Shown here: piece by piece, positions 11,631 to 24,100 of the stretch
Layout of the letters: each line of letters opens with the position of its first letter
Position numbering within the stretch: position 1 is the stretch's first letter
Assembly (NCBI GenBank): GCA_035578175.1
Contig: JAQMRL010000014.1
Coordinates: 14,583,774 to 14,647,773 of the forward strand
DNA length: 64,000 nt
Source: Catonia carolina
Taxonomy: Eukaryota > Arthropoda > Insecta > Hemiptera > Achilidae
Direction of reading: 5' to 3'
Notes under the pieces: generated by a model
The model's database searches: none
Seen by the model: the letters and a program-made list of their open reading frames with translations, nothing else
Told to the model about the DNA's origin: nothing
Made by a program: the position numbers and the translations under genes

Positions 11631-11779
11631 CGTATCTGTTTCTTGTGTTATGATAGTGGACATTGAAATTTAACATAAAAGTATTTTCCCTAACATACAT
11701 TACCACCAGGAAAATGTACAGCGTAAGAACTGTAAACAATTGAAGCTCATTAAAATAGTGGTCTGCATTAGGTAAGCTG

Positions 11780-12110
11780 GTTAGCTTCCATCATACAAGC
11801 TTCATTTTGAATTTTAAAAACAGTGTTCATGTTACCCATACTAAGATTAACAGATATGAGACAGAATTAAACAATGATAAACGAACGTTAGTAATTTTTT
11901 ATCATTTAATCTGGCAATTTGTTTTAGTGTAAATACCCCAGATGATATTTTACTACAAACTTGATTGGTATAGAAATCCCAAGAAAAATATTTATCTAGT
12001 GAAAATCTTAGGAACTTCACTATTTCTAAATGCTCTAGAATTATTATTATAAATAAATACATCCACTTTTCTACTTTTCTTAACGTAGTGTTTGATTTGA
12101 GCTGCAAATA
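11780..12110 (-). pseudogene. LINE reverse transcriptase fragment
   Basis: The minus-strand translation has LDKYFSWDFYTNQVCSKISS, then GVFTLKQIARLNDKKLLTFV and YHCLILSHI, a layout common to jockey/CR1-type LINEs after the YADD box (FLGVYID-LSW, then a helical stretch, then YYGL-S-L). No catalytic box remains. Boundaries are approximate. Confidence 0.7.
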
Positions 12111-12267
12111 TTAACACATTTTCCCATTAACTGTTAATGATATTTGAATTAAGAACAATACAACAGACTATGTTAAAATATGTATTTAATCCATCATCTT
12201 GGCTAGTAGGCATGGTAGCTTAAATGGTTGTAATTGAGAAGAAAAGTAACAAAAAAAAAAAATCAAT

Positions 12268-12425
12268 TTTCGGGTCTTTTCCGTTTTCTGTATGCCACTA
12301 TCAAACCTGAATTTCCTGAAGGGTTGCACATGTATTAATTTCTTCCACTCCCTGCCTACCTGAATACTCATACTGAGACAGACACACTCACGCACATGTA
12401 CACACATCCTTCCCAGTCCCAGTAC
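12268..12425 (+). repeat. Family C repeat fragment
   Basis: GGTCTTTTCCGTTTTCTGTA, then ATGCCACTATCAAACC and CCTGAAGGGTTGCACA, are shared with 38523-38600 (plus), 39630-39795 (minus) and 14590-14690 (minus). The right part (CTCATACTGAGACAGACACA) is shared only with 39630-39795. Non-coding. Confidence 0.75.
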
Positions 12426-12725
12426 ATAGTACAGTATTCAGACAAACTGAAGTCCCCTAGCCGTGGGAGTGAGAGAATGCATAACACTCTCACTCGCACA
12501 AGCCATACGTGCCATTCCAATAACATTATCTTTAATTTTACTCATTGTTGTGAGCAAGTGTTTAAGCACGCAGTAAATTAACAAGCAAGATAACGACTGT
12601 AGTATGTTTTCAGATTTGGATTATAACGGTAAAGACCTTTGAGTGCATGCATAGTTATGCCACATATCTCCATCTCACTCGCTCGGCTACGGGATATTAG
12701 TTCGTCTGATATCTATACTATGTAA
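12426..12725 (+). mobile_element. MITE with about 40-bp imperfect terminal inverted repeats
   Basis: The ends are inverted copies: ATTCAGACAAACTGAAGTCC then CCTAGCCGTGGGAGTGAGAG at the left, and the complement of ATCAGACGAACTAATATCCC then GTAGCCGAGCGAGTGAGATG at the right. A second copy lies at 45947-46232 in the opposite orientation. It is non-coding, about 300 bp. The superfamily is not clear. Confidence 0.8.
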
Positions 12726-13374
12726 CACGTTCATTACTATTACTACATTACTATCTAAATAAAATTGTGATTTTGTCTGTACAATTTTTCAAAATGCCCC
12801 AAATTTTGTTTCTACACCAGATTTATCAAGAAAACACCGAAAGTAAGTTCAGCTGAATTTTTGTCTGTTTGTATGTTACGGCATCACGCAAGAACCGCTG
12901 AACCAAATTCAATGAATTTCGGTATTTAGGTTCTGGACATAATTGAAATGAAAATAGCTTATAAATGTTTTTAATATCACAAATGATTGGGGAGTTCAGA
13001 GGGAGGGGTAAACAAAAAACTAAGATTAAAAGTCAATGCGTCAAAAAATGTTATGTAATCAAAATTATGAAACGTTTAAAAACAAATAAGTTTGATCATG
13101 AAAAGTTTTTCATTTAGATGCATAATAATGAAGATATTACCAATTAAGAAAAAAATAACCAACAATATTTTTAGAATATGAACATACAAAATAAACAGAA
13201 CAATAAACATAGGAACATAACGGACAGGGATCGAACTCAGTACACCAACAGATCGTTCTCAGCACCAAGAAAACCATTCGAAGAACAAGTAGGGGAAAGG
13301 AGCCATATATGGAATAGGATCTTATTATGGAATACTAGTGCTTTTCCAGACAGGACATTGGAAATCCTGATCTT
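12726..13374. other. Unassigned AT-rich stretch
   Basis: The part 12835-12990 (CACGCAAGAACCGCTGAACC) resembles a decayed interspersed element common in insect genomes, but no ends can be set. No credible exon was found. Confidence 0.4.
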
Positions 13375-13382
13375 CTTGCACC

Positions 13383-13839
13383 CAGAGGCGGATTAATACT
13401 TGTTGGGGCCCTAGGCAATGGCAAATGAGGGCCCCCCCCCCCCCCACTTTGCTTTGACGTAATAAAAACACGATAGTTAATATTTCAATCAAGTTTATTT
13501 TCTATCAAAATAACATTTGTTCTGATATCTGATAATTATAATAACAATAATAATAATAATAAGAACTATAATAAAGACGATTTAGAAAAATTTTCTCCTA
13601 CATTTCAATTCACTGAACTCATCGATGATGTCATCAAAATCAATTTTCCGTAAAATATTCATCGATGATGTCATCAAAATCAATTTTTCGTAAAATATTT
13701 CAATTTTTTTCCAAATTTTTTTTTAAGTTTTCAATTTTTTTTCCAAACTTTTTATTTTTTTTTATTTTGTCGGGGGCCCCTGGCCATTGGGGGCCCCTAG
13801 GCACATGCCTAGTAGTGCCTATTGGGTAATCCACCACTG
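13383..13839. mobile_element. hAT-like MITE with 8-bp target duplication
   Basis: The termini are CAGAGGCGGATTAA and the complement of CAGTGGTGGATTACCC. The 8-bp duplication CTTGCACC is at 13375-13382 and 13840-13847, the length made by hAT transposases. The inside holds a poly-C run (about 13429-13445), GGGGGCCCC blocks, an AT-rich core and a near-exact short direct repeat (CATCGATGATGTCATCAAAA at 13619 and 13661). No transposase is encoded. Confidence 0.9.
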
Positions 13840-13865
13840 CTTGCACCATTGGTTATACCGACAGA

Positions 13866-14045
13866 AACAACTACCGAATTCAAACTGACCAAATACAGCG
13901 TGTGTTTAGTCAAGGTGATTACAATGAAGATAAAAAAGGTGAAAAGTGGATTCAATGCTCGAGGTGTAATAATTGATATCATGAACAATGCACTAATGCT
14001 GAAAGGTTGTATTTTGTCTGCGATTACTGTGAATTAACTGATTGG
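13866..14045 (+). pseudogene. Degraded PHD-type zinc finger, likely end of a transposase
   Basis: One frame gives QRVFSQGDYNEDKKGEKWIQ, then CSRCNN, a stop in place of the usual Trp, YHEQCTNAERLYFVC and DYC. The spacing C-x2-C, H-x2-C and C-x2-C with a Trp before the first pair fits the second half of a PHD finger. Such fingers close many insect pogo/Tigger-type transposases. The stop and the missing first Cys pairs make this a pseudogene; a host PHD relic is possible. Confidence 0.45.
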
Positions 14046-14342
14046 ACTAATACTTTGGTGCTTTAAAAACTATGTAGGCAAATTATGTATATATTCCAAG
14101 TATTCCAAATTATAACCCAATGTAATCCATATTAAAATCCTATTTTTTGTTAACTGTAAAAATCATGTCGCTAAAGAAATTTTTTTTAAATTATATTTGT
14201 AAATTTAAGATTTTGTCCTTTCAAGTTGTGAAATAAAATATTTCCACAATTGATATAAAATTTAAGTAATTTCAAAAAAGTCCTAGAAAACCAGAAAAAT
14301 CAAAAAATGAAAATGGTATTCCATATTTGGTTCCTATCCTCT

Positions 14343-14690
14343 ACTGTAGCTAGTTACATTATATTTTTAATTATTTACATTGGGAAGAAAAAGTCGTGTG
14401 AGTGTTTCAGACATACTTTTCTAGTTGTCACAACTTCTGGGATTATGTAATAAACGCTTTTCCTGAAGGAACTCTGCAGCATCGTCCTCCGTCCGAATAT
14501 TATTAAGTCACTCTACAAAATTCATAGCAGACTGTGCAGTAACTAACTGTGAAATGGGAGTGGAGTTGACATTACGCAGGAATATTGCGTTAAATGTAGG
14601 AAAGGGAGAATTGTGTAACCCTTCAGGGATCTCGAATTTGATAATGGCATACAGAAAATGGAAAAGACCCCAATTTTCTTTGGTAGTTTT
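14343..14690 (-). repeat. Family C repeat joined to a family A hairpin end
   Basis: Left to right it has a family A-like end (TTACATTGGGAAGAAAAAGT, GTGTGAGTGTTTCAGACATA) followed by TAGTTGTCACAACTTCTGGG and the family C body up to GGAAAAGACC. The same join in inverse orientation is at 38517-38850, so this is a repeated composite unit. Confidence 0.75.
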
Positions 14691-14697
14691 GGTATTT

Positions 14698-15095
14698 GTT
14701 GTTGTTGTTTAGTCATCAGCGAAAAAGCTGTTTTGAACCTGTAGAGGTTTTACTAAGTAAATCAAGGAGTGAGGTGGTTTACCATTGCCTTCCTCACTGA
14801 GTGGAAAAGTACACTTATCAGCATGCCGGGCCCTCTGAAAAGCACATATTTTCCACTCTGCAAATGACACTTTCACTTCATTCACCACAGGGTCTGGCTG
14901 TATAATGAAATCCATTACTTTCAGACGAGATAACTCTGATTAGTGTCTTTTACACCTCTACCTCTTCTGTTCTTAAATGATTCAGTCATTTAATTGGCTG
15001 GCCATGTGATAAGAAACAGAACTATTTATTTCAGCCCTGCAACTAACAGATTGAGTGTAAATAATTTGACACTTCACCTGTCTGTTATGGGCAAA
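14698..15095 (-). mobile_element. SINE3 retroposon, near full-length
   Basis: In its own orientation it starts GCCCATAACAGACAGGTG, has the full constant body and ends in (AAC)n seen as GTTGTTGTTGTTT on the plus strand. A near-perfect duplication TTTTGGTNTTT lies at 14687-14697 and 15096-15106. Confidence 0.83.
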
Positions 15096-15106
15096 TTTTG
15101 GTCTTT

Positions 15107-15997
15107 ATAGACATAATTTGTGAATGCATCCAAAAAAGACTTGAAATATTTCATTTTAATTTTGTATGATATAAAAACTTGTTTTTCCAGATTTATTAGA
15201 ATAATTAATTGGTTTCAAAATACAAAATAATTTAATTAATTGTTTATAAGATATAATTGTATTTAATTATAAAATAAAGATTTATGTACAGAAAATCCTT
15301 TGCATGAAGACTCCATGGCCAAAACTTTTAATTAATTTTCACAACAATAATTTAAGCCAGGGAAGAACACAGAAGAAATATTTCTCAGGAAATTAATGCT
15401 ATAACATTATATCATATTCGGTTTTCTATTTCTTTGATTCACTGATACATTATGATACCGTGAATGCACCATCAGAATAATTTTAATTTTTTGAACCAGT
15501 TGATAACAATGATACATCTTTTGTAAATTCATAAAACTATGTCGCCAAAGTTTTACACTTTTTAATTTACTCCACATGGTCCAGGTACATCCATTTTTAA
15601 AACAAAACGGAAAAGTAAAAGTGAATAATATACATGTGAAAATTTTAAAAAAATGTAACACAATGAACATTCATAAATTTTTTTTTTTTTTTTTTAGAAA
15701 ATACAGGTTGATTCTATAAGATTACACCGCATTAATAGATTGATACACGGAAAATAACTAGAGAAATTATATAAAAACACGGACTGAATATGACAGACAT
15801 TAAAACGACATAATAGGCCAACAATTACTTAACTGTTAATTATTAGAACAAAATTAGTCTAATAAACAGATTATATAGCTAAACAAAAAGTGAAAGTCAA
15901 CTGTTTAAATTGATGCCTACCGCAACGATCACGGAAAGGCAAGTCTAGTAATCTAACCTACCGGTGGAATAGATAAACTTGCGTGACAAGCACTTAC
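15107..15997. other. AT-rich stretch, probable intron of the ABCD3-like gene
   Basis: No second exon was recognised downstream of the donor at 15997. A T run at 15679-15696 and random short ORFs are all that is visible. Confidence 0.4.
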
Positions 15998-16113
15998 CTT
16001 TGTTTCAGATGTTTTTGATTTTTTCTTTTCGATAACAACCATAATAAAACAGACAAACTCGCGACACCAACTACTGTTCTTTTCGTTACATATTTACTCA
16101 AAGCAGGAGCCAT
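15998..16113 (-). CDS. Probable first coding exon, ABCD3/PMP70-like peroxisomal ABC half-transporter
   Basis: The minus-strand ATG at 16113 opens 38 codons plus two bases and runs straight into a consensus donor (CAAAG then GTAAGT) at 15998/15997. The peptide starts MAPALSKYVTKRTVVGVASL and continues with a hydrophobic stretch ending LLWLLSKRKNQ. ABCD3 (PMP70) proteins begin in the same way: a short SKYL-like helix, a hydrophobic segment, then a basic KRR patch that serves in peroxisomal targeting. Family members import long-chain acyl groups into peroxisomes as half-transporters. The ATP-binding exons are not in view; they should lie to the left, beyond a first intron of at least 16 kb. The assignment rests on about 38 residues, so another short-N-terminal membrane protein is possible. 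It is head to head with RanBP1. Confidence 0.55.
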
Positions 16114-18111
16114 GATTATAAACGCGATTAAATTATTTATAAACAATTACTTTTGTTCACTAAGGAGTTCTTAAGAAAGATTGATACACTATGTAGTATT
16201 AGATTTTGTTTACTTAAAACTAACTTGTCATGCCTCCTTACAAATCGTCTGCACAAAACAACAACGCACGACTGATTACGAAAATCAGCTGCTACTTGCA
16301 GGTGTTTGCATAATTATCCTGTTTTTACATATGTACCAACGTAACAGATGAAAAGTATGATCCAATATATTATTTTGCGTGACAATAAACATTTTTATTT
16401 ATTTTAATAAATTTTCAATAATATTATTTGCTAAACGTTACATAAAATTATTTGTTTTTATAACTTTTTAAATAAAATTGTACTCTTCCTTTCGTGTCCC
16501 TCAGATTATGTTATTAAACATTCTAGAAGCTCCCTTTCCCAAATTCTCAGTAGGCCTATTCTTTAATTTGTAGATTTACTTCTTTCGTTCTTAACAGAAG
16601 CTGTTAAAATTACTTCTCTATAATCGTTTCTTTCTTTCTTGCATCCTTAATCTACTTATCGCAGACTTTAGATCTACTGATTAGTGTTCTAAATACTGAA
16701 TTTGTTTTGGTCGTTTGATATTTATTTGGTAAAGATATTTGTGGTATTTTATTTATCGTTTCTGATCGGCTCCATGAATCGATCGATTTCTTTGAACATT
16801 CCTTTCCTTTCCTTTCTTGTAACCATTACAGTCCGACGGCTTCTTCGTACTCATTGTTTCGCATATTAAGGACTATTCTCCACTTCCGCAATTTTTTTTC
16901 TATTATTTGTCATCGGGGACTGTGCATTACTGACAACCACCCGATTTAATAGCTGCTTTTTGCTGTATTTTTGAGGTGGTTAGGCACGGGTTTGAACAGG
17001 AACTCCTAACGGAGTTTGTTCTCAAAAACTCTCGGCTGGTCACCATAAAAAGTCGCTTGCCCAAATGGTATTACTTAACAAATAACAGTGATTTTCTACC
17101 AGCTAAATGATTGGGTTGGTCCAAAGGCCTCTTTCCCAATTAAACAACTAAATTAACCTATTTTTAATTTGGAACTATACAATTCTGTACAACTACAAAA
17201 TGATTTACCAATTAAACGTTTTAAAGCAAAGAAACAGAAAAATGTCCTGAACTCATGAATAAATACAATTCATTTCCAGCGGATTAAATTTTGAATTAAC
17301 AACATAATGCTGCAGGCAGATCGCAGGGGTTGAGTCATGATACGACAGTGTTCATTTCTAAATATGATTTTTCAAAGAGTTTTGATGTGAAAGAAGTAAA
17401 TCTGCAGAAGATCTCTACTCCACCGTCTTTTCAGTTTTCTCACTACTGGAACATTTTTATGTGGTAAAGCTTTCATCAACGTTGCGAGCTAAATCTTGTA
17501 CGGTAGTTGTGTAATTTGTTGTAAAACCGTGTGTAGTAAAATTTTGATAGATCATTTACGAATGGAATTTTAAAGTCTGATTACTGATGTATGAAAATTC
17601 ATTAAGAGCAAATCGTAAAAAGCTTTACTAAAATGCCTGAAGGGTTTTTAATGTCGCTTTTCTTGAGTGGAGAAAATAAAATCCACCAGCTATTAACAGT
17701 GGAGATTAAAACTTACGTTGTTTTAGACTAAATAAAATAATTTATTAGCACCTATGATAGCAAACCACTTAATTTTCAATTACTGTGTTAAATAAAATAC
17801 ATTTCTTAAACGACATTACTTTGAATGTACGTACTTAAAGACGGATCAACAAGAACATTTTTGTAAAAACCGAGAACTTTCCCGTGACATAAAATGAATG
17901 ATGATAATGTGACAAAATAAGTAATACTGTAATTAAAAATTGTAAGAAAATTGTTTTTGAATTTAGTCAACTAACACAGTAATCTCATTATTCAAATTGA
18001 CGGATTTAAAAAAAGCGTTACTGTTGAAAACAAACATATGTTGGTTAACCTGTTTGATCCTTATTTTGTTTCTTATTTACTGATACGTACTTTGTGGGAA
18101 TCTTTATTAGA
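16114..18111. promoter_or_regulatory. Divergent intergenic region between ABCD3-like and RanBP1 starts
   Basis: This 2-kb region separates two oppositely directed start codons and should contain both 5' UTRs and promoters. I see no TATA box, CpG-rich block or recognised repeat that fixes a transcription start. It is notably free of the repeat families that fill the rest of the window, which fits a region kept clear for promoter function. Confidence 0.4.
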
Positions 18112-18135
18112 ATGTCCGATAAACAAGATATTTTG
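18112..18135 (+). CDS. RanBP1: RanBP1 coding exon 1
   Basis: Eight codons, MSDKQDIL, end at a GTAAGC donor in phase 0. A short N-terminal exon fits the family. There is no competing start that joins exon 2 in frame. It is the least certain exon because it is so short. Confidence 0.7.
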
Positions 18136-21100
18136 GTAAGCAAATTATACATATTTTTAAGGATGTGATGATTTTAAATAATTTTAGTGAATGTTAAAAT
18201 AGGTGTTTTAGAGTCTTTGGTGTTTATAAAATTCAAACCGGCGTTACGAAGCGTATGTTTTGTTCAAAACAATGCGGTCGTTCATTGTCTTTGTTTTAAA
18301 ATTTTTCAACGGAAATTTAATTTATTTTCATAGTTTTATATTAAGGTAATGTAATTCAGTTAGGTATTCAAATGAAATGTCAAGTGCAATCATGTATTGT
18401 AACTTCTAGAATTTAAAAGTGTCTACATTTTTGTGATTAAAGTTCGTTTACACGACTAACCTTTGTACCGTACTCAGCTTTTTTTTACAAAGTTCGGTGT
18501 GACATAATCGTAGATGTAAATTATTACAGTATTCTTTTGACAACCAATCTGATTAAAATTTTTAAACGATTAATAGTACCAACTTTGAGTGCGTAGCGTT
18601 CATAATTAAATTATTGTTTTTATGACTGTTTAGGTAAATGTTTAGTACATTTACATACCTAAATTACATTTAACAATCTTTTTGATTGATGTATTAAATT
18701 TGGTTGGTAAAAGATGTACTTGTACAATTCAACATTGACATTCGTGGTTTCTCCTTCAAACTGTCAAAATATTCAAAATTTTGTACAACCCAACATTTTT
18801 TTATCGGTGTTATACTTCCTAGGTTGTTTCAAGTAAATTTAATCTTTTATTTAATACGTCATTGTGTTAGTAAATCACTAATAGGTATGTCTTGGTGAGG
18901 TTTGCTATTGTACAGTACTTGAGTCACAAGTTTGCCCTTGTTTGCAATGAGGGGTAAAAGGGGAAAGCATCAGTGCGTATGTGTGACTGCTTAAATTTCA
19001 GTACAACAAACACAACAACTTATACTATACCCTGAGCTTATACAGTATGTCGCGGAACCTTTTATAGGTTAACTGTACCAATATAACTGTTTGTTACTGT
19101 AAACAGAAATGTTAGTTTTTCGAATACGTGGGCAGACTATTCACAGTGCTAAACAAAATCTAATATGCTATAAAATGTAATAAAATGCTGTGAAGTTGAA
19201 GCTAAACAAAAATGTCTTTCCATGCCTTTTAACAAAAGCCATGAGCGAGTGGCTAACTACTGTGATGTTTCTCTTTCCACAATTCAAAAAATAAAAAACG
19301 AAACTACAGATGTGAAGAAGCTATTCTTCAACAGTTTTGTTGACACCTGGTAAAAAAAGGAAACTGTTAGGTAAATACTAGTGAACTAATAGTGAAGACG
19401 CTGGTGACAGCGATATTAAAGAAGGCGATGAATTTGTAGAAAATTTCATTTCAGTGGAATAAGGTAGCTGGTAATTACAGTAAATCAAACATTTCTAGTC
19501 ATTTAATTAAGCTATAGGCAATATTACAGGTCATTGTTATTTGTTATAAGGTTTATGAAGAAAACATTTTCTTGTAATAAACCGCAGCTTACAAAATGTA
19601 CGGTGTAGAAACTGCATGGTAGTGAAATGTACAAGTAGTGTCTCACTGTTGAGATTGGTAGCACTGTCAAATGTTCACTTCCATTCCACACAGCCCACCC
19701 ATACACAAAAGGCAATCTCGTGACTTAAGTATCTATAACCATGAGAACTACTGTCAATTAGGGAAATATTGTTTTGTCTTCCACTCTGCTCTATTACCAT
19801 GATCTGTTGGATCATTACATGTCTTGAATTGTTTATACTGTTAGAAGCCCACAATTTATGTAGCGCAAAACTTTTAAAAAAATATAATGTCATCTGGTAA
19901 ATGGTAAAACTAATAGACTGGGGTAATTTCTTGATTATGAGTTGGAAATACAGTAGAACCTCTTTAATCCGGCACGTTTGGGACTCGAAGCTTGCCGGAT
20001 TAAAGGAAGTTCAGGACTATGGAGGTTATTTATAAAAATACAGGAGTCGTATAAAAAATAACACAATTTGCACAAGAAACTTTTACTGTATGTATTTATT
20101 ATTTAAACATGGGTTATTTAAACAATATAAATCAATATATAAGTACAGAAGAAATATTAAAATGCATTTTTTAAGTACAGTACATGATGAAATTAATTTG
20201 AATACAGTATGAAATACAGTACAGTACTGTACTATTCATGGTTTTTAGCAACAGCACTGGTAGATGGCTGGAAAAAAGATCTACTTGCTTCTTACAACTA
20301 GTATTTTTTTTTCTTTAAAAAAAAATTTTATTTTATGCAAGTTCATAACTTCGGCTATACTGTATTGTTTATTTGACTCAGCAAATAACAAACGTGTACA
20401 AACGTGTAAAAAAGCGTACTGAGTTTACAAACTCAGAGCGTGACGCTTTGTGGCTCTTGAGTGTCGGCGGTAGCTGTTGGGTTTCTCACTTTACAATGTT
20501 CATTGTGAAGGCAATTCTATAATTTTTGTCTATTGCCGTTGATGCCGGATTTAGGAGGTTTTACTGTACTCTAAATAATAAGGGGAAAATGAGTTTGAAT
20601 GGTTGGCAGCACTTTGAGTTAGATTATGGTGATCACGTGGTTTCGTTTATGCTTAGATTTTTGTGATCTTTTAAACTTTCCATGTAAACACCATATCAAA
20701 TTAACTCATGCATTTGATTAAATTATTTTAAATATTTTATATACTTATAAAAGTTATTACATATTTTGATATTGCGTAAATCTTATGGTTTTTTTTTTGT
20801 ATTGAGGTTAGGATTCATATTTAGGATTCAAGGGGTAAATAGAATTGCCAGATTTTGCCAATCGTCAAGAGCTGTTAGTCCAGTACAATCCCCTGTTGCT
20901 GCTATTGATGATGCCTTCAAAGAACTTTTGAAAGGTCTAAAACATGAAGAAACAACTAAACCTTGGAAAAATGGGTGAAAATTTCATGATTTCATATAAT
21001 AACATACATCATATAAATAACTGTAGGAATGGGTCAATGACATCAGCTGAAAGAGAGATTTTTTTTCGGCCTGCATTTTACCAATGAATCCATATTCACT

Positions 21101-24100
21101 TGACTCTTTCATATGCTTGAATAGTCGTATAGTGTGGTAAGCGAGGGTGTTTGATATATATTAAATTTTTCGCTAGACAGTTTTCTATAATATCAGACTA
21201 AAAAAATATATTTATTGCAAAATTTTGACAAAAATGCGTGACTTTGCATAAATTACAACAAATTTTTTGTGAATTCGCTGTAACTGGCGTAAAAAATGGA
21301 GATTCATGTTTGTTTTTTAAACATCTCTTGAAGTTTTCTTAATATCTCATAAAAATTTTAAACATTTTTGGGTAAAAGATGGATAAAAAAAAGCCAAGTC
21401 TATCGGCGTGATCTCAGAATATTAATGTTCGAAGAGTTAATATTCTAAAACCCATCAATCATACAAGGGTTAAGGTAATATAATAGTTAGCATTAAATCG
21501 AGTTGTTAAATAGATTGAAAACTATGAAATAAAATGTAGGGCAGAATAAAAATAAAAAGTAATCGCTTAAGGTTAAGTGAATAATGATAATTAATTTGAT
21601 GTTTTTTTTTTTGTAATTTGTGAATAGGCTACCAGTTTGGTAAATGGAAATGAAAAGGACCGTGGTGATGGTACAAATAATGAGCCTAATGCCCAGAGTG
21701 ATCATGAACAGGAGCATGATCCACATTTTGACCCAATTATCAGTCTCCCAGAAGTTGCTTTGCCGACACTAGAGGAAGAAGAAATTGAATTAATCAAGTT
21801 GTAAGTTAATACATTTGTCAATTGTTTTTACGATATAGGTTCAATTAGTTCCTGGAATCGGTCTAAACAACAATAATCAGATTTTAAGAATTGTAAGCTT
21901 CTATCTTGCAGCTGTCGTTGCTGCACTTATAGTGGCAGTGTTTACTATTCTTGCTCTGTGACAAATTAACCCTTTCAGTCCCGAAACAATATTTAAAAGT
22001 TTGATCTACAGTGCCATTTAATTTGAATAAGGGTGTATAAAAAGTGCCAGCCATTATTTCAATAACTTGCAGGTGTAAGCCAGCTATTGCCGACCAAAAT
22101 TTCAAAGTTATTCAAAAATAAAATGTGTTTAAAATTTAATTTTTATTGTTTTCATGAAAAAAGACATCGTTCTAACACTAAAAATATTCAAAATAGTTTT
22201 TTTTTAGTTTATTGAAAGTCACATTGACAGCTTGTTCATTAGCAACTACTTTGGGGTTCAGTACCTTAATGTTAGTGTTAATGTGTTAAAATTTCCAGAC
22301 CCTGGTCGGGAATCGAACCTGGGACTTTTTGCTTTGTAGGCTAGCGCTTTGTAGTCATTACACCATGGAGGCGGTTTGAAAATATGTTATTTCAATCATT
22401 TTTGTTTAACATTTTTTTTGAAAATGTTCAGTTATCGGGACGTTGGCACTTAATGCGTAACTTAAGGACGTCCGGTAAATCGGATATTATAACTACGTAA
22501 AATATATTGACGTCCTGTTTTCCCAACGTTGGTACTGAGCGATAAAAATATCACCTAGATATTTAAACAAGACACAACAAAGACAAACTACAAGGAGTAT
22601 CCAAAAAATAAGTTTTCCTTGTCAAGGAAAAATTAAAAAATAAATTAAAAGGTTTACAAAATATAATTTTATTCATTTTTGTAAGGAATTACCTATTTTT
22701 CTACAAATCTTCATCCTTTTCCAAGCATTTCTGGTACCTAGGCAACAGTTTTACTTTCTCATGCCTATATGAATATGTATAGCAAGGAAAGTATTGTTTT
22801 CATGTTGATTTTTTGATATCGAGTTTTCACCGGATCTGCATACGAGGGCTATTCAGAAAGTAGGGAACGTTTTGTAAATAAACAAAAACTATGTAAAAGA
22901 AAAATTTTTTATTATATACATCTGAAAGAGTGACTAAAATACTACTTTTCTACATAGTCACCAAGCAAATTGAGGCACTTGTCATAGCGGTGGACAAGCT
23001 TCAAAATTCCTTCGTCATAGAAATCCGCTGCCTGCGACCGCAGCCACTCAGTGACGCGCGCCCGGAGTTCCTCGTCGTCGTCGAAGCGCTGTGTTGCTAG
23101 CCAGTTCTTCATTCTTGGAAACAAGTGAAAATCACTCGGTGCAAGATCAGGACTATAGGGTGGATGAGGGAAAACCTCCCATTTGAATGAATCAAAGAGT
23201 TCTTTTGTGCAGTTTGCCGTGCAAACCGCACAAAAATCAGCAAGGAAGATTATGGCTACTGTGTTTTGGGACAGGCAAGGTGTGCTGCTCATTGACTTTC
23301 TCGAGCGTGGTGCAACAATAAACTCTGATCGGTACTGCCAAACATTGCGCAACCTTAGAAGAGCAGTTCAAAACAAGCGCCGAGGAAAGTTGTCGTCAAA
23401 AATTTTGTTTCTTCATGACAATTCCCGACCTCACACGGCAAACCGCACAAAAGAACTCCTTGATTCATTCAAATGGGAGGTTTTCCCTCATCCACCCGAG
23501 TGATTTTTCACTTGTTTCCAAGAATGAAGAACTCGCTAGCAACACAGCGCTTCGACGACGACGAGGAACTCCGGGGCGCGCGTCACTGAGTGGCTGCGGT
23601 CGCAGGCGGCGGATTTCTATGACGAAGGAATTTTGAAGCTTGTCCACCGCTATGACGAGTGCCTCAGTTTGCTTGGTGACTATGTAGAAAAGTAGTATTT
23701 TAGTCACTCTTTTCAGATGTATATAATAAAAATTTTTTCTTTTACATAGTTTTTGTTTATTTACAAAACGTTCCCTACTTTCTGAATAGCCCTCGTATTT
23801 TCAGACCCCTGAACCAAAAAAACATGTTTTTAGCAATTGGTCTGTGAACAAAATATCTCAAGAACGGAACATTCTACAAAGTTGAAACTTGGAACTCAAG
23901 TTAGGTACCACTAGAGGACCCGACATGAATATTTTTATAAAAATCGATCAACCGGAAGTAGTAGTTTATTCGTGTCAATTTTCACTTTTTTGCAATTTTC
24001 TTAAAAATGGCTCCTACGATTTTTTTAAAAAATTACCTCATTAACTACATTTTTTATGCTCTACAAGATAGGGTAGGCGCCATGTCTGCTGAAATTCTTG

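Larger units (their letters stand above)
22843..23795. mobile_element. Palindromic mariner remnant with TA target site
   Basis: Both outer ends read CGAGGGCTATTCAGAAAGTA inward, flanked by TA (22841-22842, 23796-23797). The similarity of the ends goes far beyond normal terminal repeats: about 360-380 bp from each end (22843 to about 23222, and about 23432 to 23795) are inverted copies of the same mariner 3' half. The unique middle (about 23223-23431) holds transposase sequence in plus orientation. The 5' half of a mariner is absent, so the element has two 3' ends. Confidence 0.9.

Noticed and set aside
15407..15670. Minus ORF of 87 codons as exon 2 of the ABCD3-like gene
   Set aside because: The translation has none of the conserved ABCD3 N-terminal blocks and no acceptor in phase with the donor at 15997.
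19524..19893. Minus-strand ORFs in family D
   Set aside because: The sequence is repeated at 57600-58205 where the frames are not kept, so coding constraint is absent.
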